64,000 nt of DNA from CAZSRX01 sp964609675 [NCBI: uncultured Bacteroidota bacterium] (GTDB lineage Bacteria; CLD3; SB21). The DNA is taken from contig CAZSRX010000010.1 in assembly GCA_964609675.1 (NCBI GenBank), positions 1 to 64,000 of the forward strand, given 5' to 3'. Within the stretch, counting starts at the first letter, position 1, and each line of letters starts with the position of its first letter. Under the pieces are notes generated by a model. It was not told the DNA's origin. It made no database searches and saw nothing but the letters and a program-made list of their open reading frames with translations. The position numbers and the translations under genes are program-made. This document shows, one piece after another, positions 47,343 to 56,263 of the stretch.

Positions 47343-48695
47343 TTGTCAGCTAAGCGGTTATTAAAAAAATCCAATATTCCAATTAATCAAAAAAACCGGC
47401 ATACCGTTAAGCTGGTTTCATTAGGTTGCGCCAAAAATCAGGTGGATCTTGAGACCATAGCCGGCAACATGAAAAACGCCGTTTTTACGGATAATCCTGA
47501 AACGGCCGACCTGATAATCATCAATACCTGCGCGTTCATCCGCGATGCCAAGGAAGAATCGGTGAATGGGATTCTTTCGGCGCTGAAAATAAAAGAAGAA
47601 GCCCAACGTATCGGACGCTCTTTGAAAGTTGTTGTAACCGGATGTTTGTCGGAACGCTATAAGCAAACCCTTAAGAAAGAGCTTCCGGAAGTGGACGCCT
47701 TTTTCGGCGTCCAGGATCAGAAGAGACTGGTTCGTTATCTTGGCGATTCCCATTTCAACGATTTAAACCGTCGATTGCTCAACGCGCCGCATTACGCCTA
47801 TCTTAAAATTTCCGAAGGTTGCAACCGCCGCTGCGGATTCTGCGCCATTCCCTCCATACGGGGACGCTTAAAGAGCCGTTCCATTCATCATAACCTTGAC
47901 CAGGCCCGACGGCTGGCAGAATCGGGCGTCCGGGAACTCATCGTCATCGCCCAGGATACGACCGCATACGGCCATGACTTCAAAAGCCGCGGTAAAAGTG
48001 TCAATCACCATCTTATCCGGCTTCTGGAAAAACTGACGGCCATCGAAGGCGTCGAATGGATCCGGTTAATGTATTTATACCCCTCGGCGGTCAGCGATGA
48101 GCTTATCGGTTTTATCGCCGCGCATCCAAAGCTATGCAAGTATTTTGAACTGCCAATCCAGCATATATCCGACCATGTGCTTAAGACCATGCGGCGCGGT
48201 ACGGCGTCCAGAACTATCCGCCGTGTGCTGGAGCGTATCCGCACCGTCGTTCCCGAAGCCGCCGTGCGCACGACGGTTATCACGGGACATCCCGGGGAAA
48301 CCGCCGCGGATTTCCGGGAATTGTATCGGTTTATTGAGTCGTTTCAGTTTGAACGACTGGGCGTGTTTCCCTATTCCGATGAAGAGGGAACACATTCTTA
48401 CGCGCTGCGCCCTAAAACCGCCGAAAAAACCAAATTCCGCCGCGCGGAGGAAATTATGTTACTGCAACAGGAAATTTCCCTGAAAAAAAACCACGCACTG
48501 ATCGGCGCGCAATTACCCGTAATTATTGATGTCGGCGCAGACGGCGCCTATACCGGACGGACTCAGTGGGACGCACCCGAAATTGACAACGCGGTTATTA
48601 TTCACACATCCCAAAACATAGCGGCCGGCCGCATCCTGAATGCCGTTGTAACCGCGGCCGATGCTTATGACCTTTATGCCCAAATCAAACCATAA
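47343..48695 (+). CDS. rimO: Ribosomal protein S12 methylthiotransferase
   Basis: The 450-residue radical SAM enzyme has the three N-terminal cluster cysteines (C29 in LGCAKNQ, C63 in NTCAF, C101 in TGCLSER), the SAM cluster CNRRCGFC (C160, C164, C167), and a C-terminal TRAM-like domain. It attaches a methylthio group to Asp of ribosomal protein S12. The start is TTG with AAGG upstream; no ATG exists before the conserved LGCAKN motif. VSLGCAKNQVD and the RimO-type GxxRS separate it from MiaB. Confidence 0.95.
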   Translation: MSAKRLLKKSNIPINQKNRHTVKLVSLGCAKNQVDLETIAGNMKNAVFTDNPETADLIIINTCAFIRDAKEESVNGILSALKIKEEAQRIGRSLKVVVTGCLSERYKQTLKKELPEVDAFFGVQDQKRLVRYLGDSHFNDLNRRLLNAPHYAYLKISEGCNRRCGFCAIPSIRGRLKSRSIHHNLDQARRLAESGVRELIVIAQDTTAYGHDFKSRGKSVNHHLIRLLEKLTAIEGVEWIRLMYLYPSAVSDELIGFIAAHPKLCKYFELPIQHISDHVLKTMRRGTASRTIRRVLERIRTVVPEAAVRTTVITGHPGETAADFRELYRFIESFQFERLGVFPYSDEEGTHSYALRPKTAEKTKFRRAEEIMLLQQEISLKKNHALIGAQLPVIIDVGADGAYTGRTQWDAPEIDNAVIIHTSQNIAAGRILNAVVTAADAYDLYAQIKP

Positions 48696-48705
48696 GGAGC
48701 CCATC

Positions 48706-50058
48706 GTGAGACTGATTCTTCCGATAATAATCATCGTATTCTTTTTACGGCCGGCATCCCCGATAACCGCTCAATTGCAGACCGGCAAGGCCGCCGGCGG
48801 TCCGTCGTTCTTTGTTGACGCGGCCAACTTTGCCTCTAAGGACAGCCTCAAAGGCCGGCTTGAGGTTTTCCTAAAGATTGCCTACAGCGAACTGGTCTTT
48901 GTCAAAATCAACGAAACCAGTTTCCGCGCACAGTACGAAATCAATTACACGCTGACGGATAAGAAACAAAACCCGGTTGCGCGCGAAATCCACGACCAAA
49001 CCATCCTGACCAGCCGGTACTTTGAAACCGTCTCCGATACCCGCTTTCACTTTATCCGGGAAACGTTCAATGTTCCGCCCGGCGAATACGAACTGACGGT
49101 AACGCTTACCGACAAAGAAACGCAGCGCTTCGGACAGCGCAAACTCGACACCCCGGTAAAAATTTTCCGCGACAAGCCGCTGGGTATCAGCGATGTCCTG
49201 TTCGCCGATAAAGTGCAAAAAGACACGGCGATGGATATTATCAATGTGGTCCCGAATGTCTTCAGAAGTTTTGACGCCGACTACGAAGCCTACTGGGTTT
49301 ATTTTGAAATTTATAACAGCCGCCTTTCCGAAAAGAACAGGGAACTCCTTGACAGCGGCAGAAACCGAAAAGAGAATCTGGATCTCATCTACCGTATTCT
49401 GGATAAAAACCAGAATGTAATCCTCCGGGATTCGCTGGTGAAGACAACATACGCGTACCAGACATTCAGTTCCATTCTGTTAGACAAAACGAAGCTGAGT
49501 TACGGCCGGTATATCCTTGAAATAACGGTTAAACGGGGCGCCGATAAAGCCGTAACGCGTTCGCCTTTCGACGTTCGGGTGGCCAATATCCGCGGTTCCG
49601 ATATCGCCGGCGCCGCCTTCGACCTCGATCAGGCCATTAAACAAATGCGTCACGTGGCCCGCCAGGCCAATATTCCCAAAATCCTGAAGGGCACCAAGGA
49701 AGAAAAAGAAAAATTTTTCTATGAATTCTGGAAACCTAAAGACCCAACTCCCGACACCGAACGCAATGAACTGATGGAAGAGTATTACCGCCGGGTCAGC
49801 TACGCCAACCGCTATTTTACCTCCGGATACCGCGAGGGCTGGGATACCGACCGGGGTATGGTCTATATCATGCTGGACGCGCCGGACGCTATCGAAAGGC
49901 ACCCGTTTGACATTGACGCTAAACCCTATGAAATATGGTATTATTACCAGCCGAACCTGAAACTGATTTTTATTGATTACTACGGTTTCGGCGACTATGA
50001 ACTCCTTATGGCCAGCCGGCAGGAATTTGAAAGCTACATTCTTATGCATCGGCGTTAA
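48706..50058 (+). CDS. Exported GWxTD-domain protein
   Basis: The 450-residue protein begins with a signal peptide (about 1-23). A mostly beta-rich body follows, and near the C-terminus comes the GWxTD motif (GWDTD, about 378-382) with DRGMVYI and YEIWYYY. The domain is found in FCB-group and related genomes, mainly in exported proteins, and its function is unknown. A longer ATG-started frame from 48661 overlaps rimO; the GTG at 48706 has GGAG well placed and yields a proper signal peptide. Confidence 0.9.
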   Translation: MRLILPIIIIVFFLRPASPITAQLQTGKAAGGPSFFVDAANFASKDSLKGRLEVFLKIAYSELVFVKINETSFRAQYEINYTLTDKKQNPVAREIHDQTILTSRYFETVSDTRFHFIRETFNVPPGEYELTVTLTDKETQRFGQRKLDTPVKIFRDKPLGISDVLFADKVQKDTAMDIINVVPNVFRSFDADYEAYWVYFEIYNSRLSEKNRELLDSGRNRKENLDLIYRILDKNQNVILRDSLVKTTYAYQTFSSILLDKTKLSYGRYILEITVKRGADKAVTRSPFDVRVANIRGSDIAGAAFDLDQAIKQMRHVARQANIPKILKGTKEEKEKFFYEFWKPKDPTPDTERNELMEEYYRRVSYANRYFTSGYREGWDTDRGMVYIMLDAPDAIERHPFDIDAKPYEIWYYYQPNLKLIFIDYYGFGDYELLMASRQEFESYILMHRR

Positions 50059-50079
50059 GCGGCCGGCGGACAACGCGCT

Positions 50080-50592
50080 ATGGTTTCATCTTCTGTTTTA
50101 ATATACGGCCTGCCGCATATCGGTAAAACAACGCTCCTTCTCCGCATCCTTGGCGGGCTGAAACGCCCGTTAAAAGGATTTTATTCGCGCCCACTGTTCG
50201 AAGACGGAAAAAAAAGCGGCATCGAAATAATCGCCCATAACGGGCAAACCCTAACCATCCGGCGAAACCCAATAATAAAAAAACAAACCAAGTATCATTT
50301 ACCGCCGGTTGTATTTGATGAATTTTTTAAGGCGCTATGCGATACCCTGCAGCCTCAGGATATTTTTTATATTGACGAAATCGGTCCCTTATTTTGCGAA
50401 AGCGCTCTTTTTCTTGAAACCATGAGCCGGATTTTTCTGACCCATATCGTTCTGGGAACGGTATCGCGGCGAGGGCACCGATTTATTGAACAACTGCACC
50501 GTAACGAATCTATTCATAAAATTCAAATTACTGCCAACAACCGCGATGCGCTGGTTGCCGAAATCAGCCGCCGGATAACCGGAGAACTTTAA
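50080..50592 (+). CDS. THEP1-like nucleoside-triphosphatase
   Basis: The 170-residue P-loop protein carries GLPHIGKTT (10-18) and a Walker B stretch FYIDEIGP (about 104-111), the layout of THEP1/DUF265 nucleoside triphosphatases. The substrate and the pathway are unknown for most members. It lies 21 bp after the GWxTD gene and abuts era directly, so translation may be coupled. Confidence 0.85.
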   Translation: MVSSSVLIYGLPHIGKTTLLLRILGGLKRPLKGFYSRPLFEDGKKSGIEIIAHNGQTLTIRRNPIIKKQTKYHLPPVVFDEFFKALCDTLQPQDIFYIDEIGPLFCESALFLETMSRIFLTHIVLGTVSRRGHRFIEQLHRNESIHKIQITANNRDALVAEISRRITGEL

Positions 50593-51498
50593 ATGGAAAT
50601 TCCCTCCGCCTTTCGCGCGGGCTATGCAGCGATCATTGGCCGCCCGAACGCAGGCAAATCCACGCTGATGAACCGCCTGCTTAACCTGAAACTTTCGATC
50701 GTGTCCAAACGGCCGCAGACCACGCGCCAGCGTGTGATGGGCATTCTGAATGAACCCGGCTGCCAGATTATATTCCTCGACACGCCCGGCCTGATCCGGC
50801 CCAAATATGCGCTTCAGACCGCGATGATGAAAATCACAGGCGCGGTTATTCAGTCCGCCGACGTCATTCTCTACATCGCCGATATCGCGGCGGAGGGCGA
50901 AGTCGAATTCATACGGTCGTATGCGAAGGAGACACTGACGGATCTGCCTGCGGCTAAAATCATGATACTCAACAAAATCGACCTGATTCCAAAACCCGAT
51001 TTGCTGCCGATCATTCAGGAAATTCACCAATGGAATATCTTCAAAGAAACGGTACCGGTTTCCGCGCTGAAAGGGGACGGCATCGAACGCATTAAAAATG
51101 TGCTGCGAAACTACATGCCTCTGAACGCGCCATTTTACCCGCCGGAACAGATTACGGAACAGCCCGAGAGATTTTTTGTGGCCGAGCTGATTCGGGAAAA
51201 GATATTTGAACGCTATTCGGATGAAATTCCCTATGCCACCGAAGTGCTCATCGACGAATTCAGCGAACGCCCGGGCCGTAAAGATTACATTCGCGCCGTG
51301 ATTCTCGTGGAGCGGGATTCCCAGAAAAAGATTCTAATCGGCGAAAAAGGCCAGGCACTGAAAAAAGTCGGCGCTTCCGCCCGTAAAGACATCGAGACGT
51401 TCTTAGACCGGCCCGTTTTTATAGAACTGTGGGTTAAAGTCCGGGAAGACTGGCGTAAAGATAAAACCTATTTAAGCCGCATCGGTTACAAGCTGTGA
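50593..51498 (+). CDS. era: GTPase Era
   Basis: The 301-residue protein has G1 GRPNAGKS (16-23), a G2 region, G3 DTPG, G4 NKID and a C-terminal KH domain (EKGQALKKVGASARKD). Era binds 16S rRNA and helps 30S assembly. The ATG follows the stop of the THEP1-like gene with no gap, and the next gene overlaps its end by 4 bp. Confidence 0.97.
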   Translation: MEIPSAFRAGYAAIIGRPNAGKSTLMNRLLNLKLSIVSKRPQTTRQRVMGILNEPGCQIIFLDTPGLIRPKYALQTAMMKITGAVIQSADVILYIADIAAEGEVEFIRSYAKETLTDLPAAKIMILNKIDLIPKPDLLPIIQEIHQWNIFKETVPVSALKGDGIERIKNVLRNYMPLNAPFYPPEQITEQPERFFVAELIREKIFERYSDEIPYATEVLIDEFSERPGRKDYIRAVILVERDSQKKILIGEKGQALKKVGASARKDIETFLDRPVFIELWVKVREDWRKDKTYLSRIGYKL

Positions 51499-51908
51499 CT
51501 GCCCGCCTGCTACGCGTTATTTTATGCGGCCTGCTGGCCGGTTGGGCAGCCAACTGTAAGGGCCGTACGGAAAATGCGCCGTCAGAAACGCTCCGTAAAT
51601 TTACTAACGTCTATTTTTCCGGTACCGACAAAAAACAACTCCTGACAATCGTTGACAGCACCGCCTACGATAAGCTTGCCCACGAAATGTTACGTGAATC
51701 CGATTCAATATATTACAGTGACGATAAGGATTCTCTGTGTCAGGTCTACACCATAGACTCTGCCGCCGTTCATCAAAACATTATCGCCTATTCTTGCGGT
51801 ATTCAATGTGCATCGGAAATCTCCGATCTTTGGTTATCGCCTGTCTGGATCATCACGGTTCAATATCGCAACGACGCCTGGAAAATTATCGATTACCGAA
51901 GAGAATAA
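51495..51908 (+). CDS. Small exported lipoprotein-like protein
   Basis: The 137-residue protein has a hydrophobic N-terminus ending LLAGWAANCKG, which may be a lipobox with Cys21, followed by a soluble domain without a recognised family. The start is GTG overlapping the era stop. It has three further Cys that could pair. Function is unknown. Confidence 0.7.
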   Translation: MTARLLRVILCGLLAGWAANCKGRTENAPSETLRKFTNVYFSGTDKKQLLTIVDSTAYDKLAHEMLRESDSIYYSDDKDSLCQVYTIDSAAVHQNIIAYSCGIQCASEISDLWLSPVWIITVQYRNDAWKIIDYRRE

Positions 51909-51933
51909 AATTTTGTGAAGGCAAGAAATCAGT

Positions 51934-51962
51934 TGATAACCTGAATAATTTACGATAAATTT
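51934..51962 (+). promoter_or_regulatory. Possible promoter of the response regulator gene
   Basis: TTGATA (51934-51939) and TAAATT (51957-51962) are spaced by 17 bp. A TATAAT lies at 51963-51968 but is too far from the -35. The gap upstream of the regulator gene is AT-rich. Confidence 0.45.
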
Positions 51963-51999
51963 ATAATTATTTTTCTTATACGATTCTTGGGAGCATCAA

Positions 52000-52527
52000 A
52001 TGGAATTACAGGCTGGAAAACCGCTTATCATGATTGTTGATGATGAAACAGAAATATTGAAAGTCCTTGCTAAAATTCTTGAAGACGACTATGAACTGAT
52101 TACGGCCGGCAATGGAAAAGAGGCGCTGGAAAAAATGACGCCGAAAGTATCGGTCATCCTTGCCGATCAGCGTATGCCGGAAATGACCGGTTCGGAGTTG
52201 ATGCGGATAATTAAACAGCGGTTCCCCAATACGGTCCGTATCCTGATGACGGGATACACAGACATGAATGCTTTGGTGGATTCGGTTAACGAGGGCGAGA
52301 TTTTCCGCTATATCAACAAGCCCTGGGAAGTCAAGATGCTTCTGGAAACCTTACAGCTCGGCGTCGAAAAAAACCAACAGAATATCATGTATGAAAAACT
52401 GCTGGAACATAACAAACTGCTCTTGGAGCGAAACCAGCAGGTAGCCGACCGCCTGAACCAGACCATACAGGAACTTAATAAAGTCGGCGAGGAACTCCGG
52501 TCGCTGAAAGAATCGAAAAAATCTTAG
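52000..52527 (+). CDS. Receiver-only response regulator with coiled-coil tail
   Basis: The 175-residue protein is a single receiver domain: acidic pair D14/D15, phospho-acceptor Asp56 in ILADQRMP, Thr84 and Lys107 in INKPW. The ILADQRMP pattern is common in RpfG-type receivers. No DNA-binding or enzymatic domain follows; residues about 120-170 form a charged, coiled-coil helix. Receiver-only proteins usually act by binding a partner. It starts a glycan-type gene block, with the radical SAM gene 3 bp away. It is the only response regulator in the window and so a candidate partner for the kinases at 28-45 kb, though that is inference. Confidence 0.93.
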   Translation: MELQAGKPLIMIVDDETEILKVLAKILEDDYELITAGNGKEALEKMTPKVSVILADQRMPEMTGSELMRIIKQRFPNTVRILMTGYTDMNALVDSVNEGEIFRYINKPWEVKMLLETLQLGVEKNQQNIMYEKLLEHNKLLLERNQQVADRLNQTIQELNKVGEELRSLKESKKS

Positions 52528-52530
52528 CCT

Positions 52531-53829
52531 GTGCAACCATCCATGCCTAGCCCCAGCTTGCTGGTCAGCGATGATAAAGGTAATATATTTGATTTACCGG
52601 ACTATAATATAGCCCTCCGGTCCGCTAACCGCGTCTATACTTTCGCCCGAGAACCGTTTATACCACTGCCGAGCGGCTCGCAGCTCTTTTATCTGCCGGG
52701 TCGAAGGGCTTACGGGTATCATAAAAAAACCGGCCGGTTGACTCGGCTCGAGAATTTTGCCGTGGCGGCTTACCTGGCGCCCTCATATATTCATACCGCT
52801 TTCCCCGCTTATCACACTGATGCCGAAGCGCCGCGGCTGCCCTTTTTTTCTTATACCGCGGTCGGATGGATGAAAGGACGGTACTACGTGCCCGCCGTCG
52901 CGATGGATACCGATAAAAAGCATGTGCCGGTCATGTTCGACGACGCGCGGGTACGGCATCAGGTGCAACAATGGATGAAGCGCTTTCCGAAAAATCGCCT
53001 TATCGCCCATCACGGCCTTAAGTGCGCGTTGGAATACGGCTGTCCGAACGCCAGGAATCTTTTTCTCGGGCGCTGGGAAGCGCCGGCGGCCGTGTCCCGT
53101 TTATGCAATGCGGATTGTATCGGCTGTATCTCGCATCAACCTTCCGGCAGCGTGCCATCGCCGCAATGCCGTTTGGACTTTTTACCAACGGTGGCGGAAA
53201 TCGTTGAACTGGCCGTGTACCATCTGGAACGCGCCGAACGCGCCATCGTGAGTTTCGGTCAGGGCTGTGAAGGCGAGCCGCTGCTCTGCGCGGATTTAAT
53301 CAGGGACGCCATCCGGGAAATCCGAAGAAAAACCCGCCGCGGAGTCATTCACATGAACAGCAACGGAAGCCTGCCGGATAAAGCAGAAGAACTTTTCCGC
53401 GCCGGTTTGGACAGCATCCGCGTCAGCATCAACAGCGCCGTCCCGGAATGGTATCACCGGTATTTCCGGCCCAAACAATACACGTTTGACGACCTGATTG
53501 AAACCCTGAAGATCGGCCGAGCGATGAACCGGTTTACATCCATTAACTACCTGATCTTTCCGGGTATTACAGACACGGACATGGAATTCCGGGCCTTGAC
53601 CTCGTTTATTAAAAAAACGGCGATTCACATGATTCAGTGGCGAAATCTGAACATGGATCCGGACTGGTATATGCATATCATGGCTATCCATTCGCGGAAA
53701 CAGCCTTTGGGGATGCATCCGTTTATTCGCAAAATCGCGGCCCATTTTCCGGATTTAATATTCGGGTGTTCCAACAAGCCTGAAAGCTTTATTCGCCGCC
53801 ATGCCACTCAGACCGTAACCTTCCGGTAA
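52531..53829 (+). CDS. Radical SAM protein of a glycan-type cluster
   Basis: The 432-residue protein has a radical SAM cluster C192xxxC196xxC199 (LCNADCIGC) preceded by a 190-residue N-terminal domain I do not recognise. The C-terminal part shows the usual beta-alpha pattern (MNSNGSLP, FPGITD). No SPASM cysteines are evident. The start is GTG with no clear SD; an ATG at 52543 is an alternative. The substrate is unknown. It lies between the receiver protein and a glycosyltransferase. Confidence 0.9.
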   Translation: MQPSMPSPSLLVSDDKGNIFDLPDYNIALRSANRVYTFAREPFIPLPSGSQLFYLPGRRAYGYHKKTGRLTRLENFAVAAYLAPSYIHTAFPAYHTDAEAPRLPFFSYTAVGWMKGRYYVPAVAMDTDKKHVPVMFDDARVRHQVQQWMKRFPKNRLIAHHGLKCALEYGCPNARNLFLGRWEAPAAVSRLCNADCIGCISHQPSGSVPSPQCRLDFLPTVAEIVELAVYHLERAERAIVSFGQGCEGEPLLCADLIRDAIREIRRKTRRGVIHMNSNGSLPDKAEELFRAGLDSIRVSINSAVPEWYHRYFRPKQYTFDDLIETLKIGRAMNRFTSINYLIFPGITDTDMEFRALTSFIKKTAIHMIQWRNLNMDPDWYMHIMAIHSRKQPLGMHPFIRKIAAHFPDLIFGCSNKPESFIRRHATQTVTFR

Positions 53830-53849
53830 CCTTACCTGCAGAGCTGGTT

Positions 53850-54866
53850 TTGGAAACAAAAGAAAATAAAAAACTATTATTTTTTTCGACGTTCTACGCG
53901 CCATTCATGGAACGGGATGTTGTCATCCTGAAAGAATTTGCCCGAGTAACCAGCCTGATAGCCGCCAAGCACAAGGCATTGTTCGGACTGATGCGTCATA
54001 TCCCGAAAAACGACGTAGTGTTCTGCTGGTTCGGCACGGTTTACAGCGCCTTTGCGGTAATGCTTTGCAAGATTTTCAGAAAACGGTGCCTGATTGTTAT
54101 CGGCGGCGTGGATGCTGCGAAATTACCGGAAATCGGGTACGGCATCTGGCTGAGCCGCTGGAAGTCTTTTTTACTGCGGCACGGACTAAAACGGGCTGAT
54201 CGTCTACTGGTGACAGCGCCTGCTTTTATCGACCGCTTGCGGCATCTGGCGGGCTATAACGCCGATAACGCCGTGTATCTCCCAACCTGGTTTGATTCCG
54301 GATTCTGGAAGCCCGCCGGTAAAAAAGAACCGATCATACTGACCGTAGCCGGCGCCGGTCCTGCAGACGATCGGAATATTGTTCTCCGCCGATACAAGAC
54401 CAAAGGACTGGATGTGCTGATCAGCGCGGCCCGGCAAATGACCGATTGCCGTTTTATGCTTATCGGATTTTCTGAGAATCTTCTGCGCGCATTAGATATC
54501 GAAATACCGCCCAATATGCAGGTTATCGGCGCGCTGCCGCAGACGGCATTGTTATCCTATTATCAAAAAGCTAAAGTGTACTGCCAGCCCAGCCGATGGG
54601 AATCGCTGGTCAACACTCTGTGCGAAGCCATGTTGTGCGGATGTGTTCCGGTAGGTGCCGATGTCGGCGGCATTCCCGAGGCCATTGGCGATACCGGTTA
54701 TCTTTTCCCGGTAGCCGATGCGGACGCCTTGCAGCGCGCCTTGCGTCAGGCGTTAGTAACACCGGATGAACGCAGCCTGGCGCCACGGACACGCATTACG
54801 TCCTTATTTACCTTCGACCGGCGTCGCAACGGCTTAATAGCCGCCGTCAACGGAAAAAACATGTAA
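53850..54866 (+). CDS. Glycosyltransferase family 4-type
   Basis: The 338-residue GT-B-type protein contains a C-terminal block with QPSRWESLVNTLCEAMLCGCVPV and ADVGGIPEAIG, the nucleotide-sugar-binding pattern of GT4. The start appears to be TTG. It probably adds a sugar to a lipid-linked glycan at the cytoplasmic membrane face. Donor and acceptor are unknown. It is followed 11 bp later by the flippase gene. Confidence 0.9.
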   Translation: METKENKKLLFFSTFYAPFMERDVVILKEFARVTSLIAAKHKALFGLMRHIPKNDVVFCWFGTVYSAFAVMLCKIFRKRCLIVIGGVDAAKLPEIGYGIWLSRWKSFLLRHGLKRADRLLVTAPAFIDRLRHLAGYNADNAVYLPTWFDSGFWKPAGKKEPIILTVAGAGPADDRNIVLRRYKTKGLDVLISAARQMTDCRFMLIGFSENLLRALDIEIPPNMQVIGALPQTALLSYYQKAKVYCQPSRWESLVNTLCEAMLCGCVPVGADVGGIPEAIGDTGYLFPVADADALQRALRQALVTPDERSLAPRTRITSLFTFDRRRNGLIAAVNGKNM

Positions 54867-54877
54867 CCCGGCCGGCA

Positions 54878-56263
54878 ATGAATAAACTGCTTTATAATAT
54901 CGTATATCTTCTCATCGGCGACGGACTCGTTCGACTGCTGGGTTTTTTCAGCACCGTGTACATGACCTCAGTATTAACACCTGAAAGCTTTGGCTTGGTT
55001 GTCATCGGCCTATCCGTTCTGGCGTACGGGCTTTGGTTTTCTGATATGGGTATAAAAACCATCGCTACACGAGAATATTCAAGGCCGTCTGAACAGCGCC
55101 GATTTCGCATGGCCGATTTTATCAGCCTGCAGGTGTTATTCGCTCTTTTGTGGCTGGCCGCTGCCACACTGATCAGCTTCGGGTTTGTCCGTTTTCCTCT
55201 GTCCGTTATAATTCCGTGTTATATGCTGACGGCGCTCTCTTCGGCGGTTCTTTTAGACTGGTATTTCCAGGCTTTGGCGGATTCGCGCCCGGTAATCATT
55301 TACAGAATCTGGTCCGCCGGACTATTTTTGTTGCTTTTATATCTCTGCGTCTTTTCCGATGACAACCTACTGCTGATCCCTCTATTATATTCAATCGCGT
55401 ATATTACCGGCGCTTTGATTATGTATCTGTGGCGCAGAAATGACCCTCTGTTCCCGTTTCATTTTCGGTTAAACGTTTATGCCGGAATCTTAAAAGAATC
55501 CATTACCGTAGCCGGCGGAATCTTACTGGCGCAGATCATTCCTAACCTACCGCCTATTGTAATCGGCCTCATGGTGTCGGTTGCGGATGCCGGACTGTTC
55601 GGCATAGCCCTTAAGATCACGTTTCTGATATTAGTCATCGACCGCATCTTCGTTTTTCTGTATGTGCCGATTGCAACGCGTCTTGTGCACAGCGCCGAAA
55701 CCATAAAACGGCAGGCTTTTCCGGTTATTCTCAAGCTCATCATCCTGATAACCGTGTCTTTATCCATGATGGCGTTTATCGGGGCTGAAGATATATTCCG
55801 GTTTGTTTTTTCTGAATCGTATATTCCGGCGGCCAATATATTCCGGATTTTAATATGGTACGTTCCGGTTACGGTTGTCAACAGTTATTACGCGTTTGCC
55901 CTTATTGCCCGGGGCCGCGAAAAACAATATTTCAAAGCCATGCTTTACGGCGGTATCGCCGCAGGAATGATTATCATCGCGATGACACCGGCGCTGGGCT
56001 CTGCCGGCGCGGCATTAGGGGCGGTCATCGGCGAATTGATTATCATGAATTTTTCCTTTTACCAGTTTGGAAAAGCGATGGAAACAAATTATCTCCTGCC
56101 TATTTTCAAAATCGTACCGGTAATGGCCGCGGTTGGCGCCGGCTCGTTCCTCGTGACAATTCCCTGGTATTTTCTCCCTCTGTTATGGCTTTTAGTTGTA
56201 GGAATTTTTATCTTATTCCGGTATATTACGATTAAAGAAATTAAAATTTTAATGAATCTGTAA
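54878..56263 (+). CDS. Oligosaccharide flippase (Wzx-like)
   Basis: The 461-residue protein has about twelve to fourteen membrane helices across its length. The N-terminal pattern (VTSVLTPESFGLVVIGLSVL) fits the polysaccharide biosynthesis/MATE-like family. It would flip lipid-linked oligosaccharides to the periplasm. The end overlaps the next gene by 1 bp. No polymerase or chain-length gene is visible in the cluster. Confidence 0.9.
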   Translation: MNKLLYNIVYLLIGDGLVRLLGFFSTVYMTSVLTPESFGLVVIGLSVLAYGLWFSDMGIKTIATREYSRPSEQRRFRMADFISLQVLFALLWLAAATLISFGFVRFPLSVIIPCYMLTALSSAVLLDWYFQALADSRPVIIYRIWSAGLFLLLLYLCVFSDDNLLLIPLLYSIAYITGALIMYLWRRNDPLFPFHFRLNVYAGILKESITVAGGILLAQIIPNLPPIVIGLMVSVADAGLFGIALKITFLILVIDRIFVFLYVPIATRLVHSAETIKRQAFPVILKLIILITVSLSMMAFIGAEDIFRFVFSESYIPAANIFRILIWYVPVTVVNSYYAFALIARGREKQYFKAMLYGGIAAGMIIIAMTPALGSAGAALGAVIGELIIMNFSFYQFGKAMETNYLLPIFKIVPVMAAVGAGSFLVTIPWYFLPLLWLLVVGIFILFRYITIKEIKILMNL

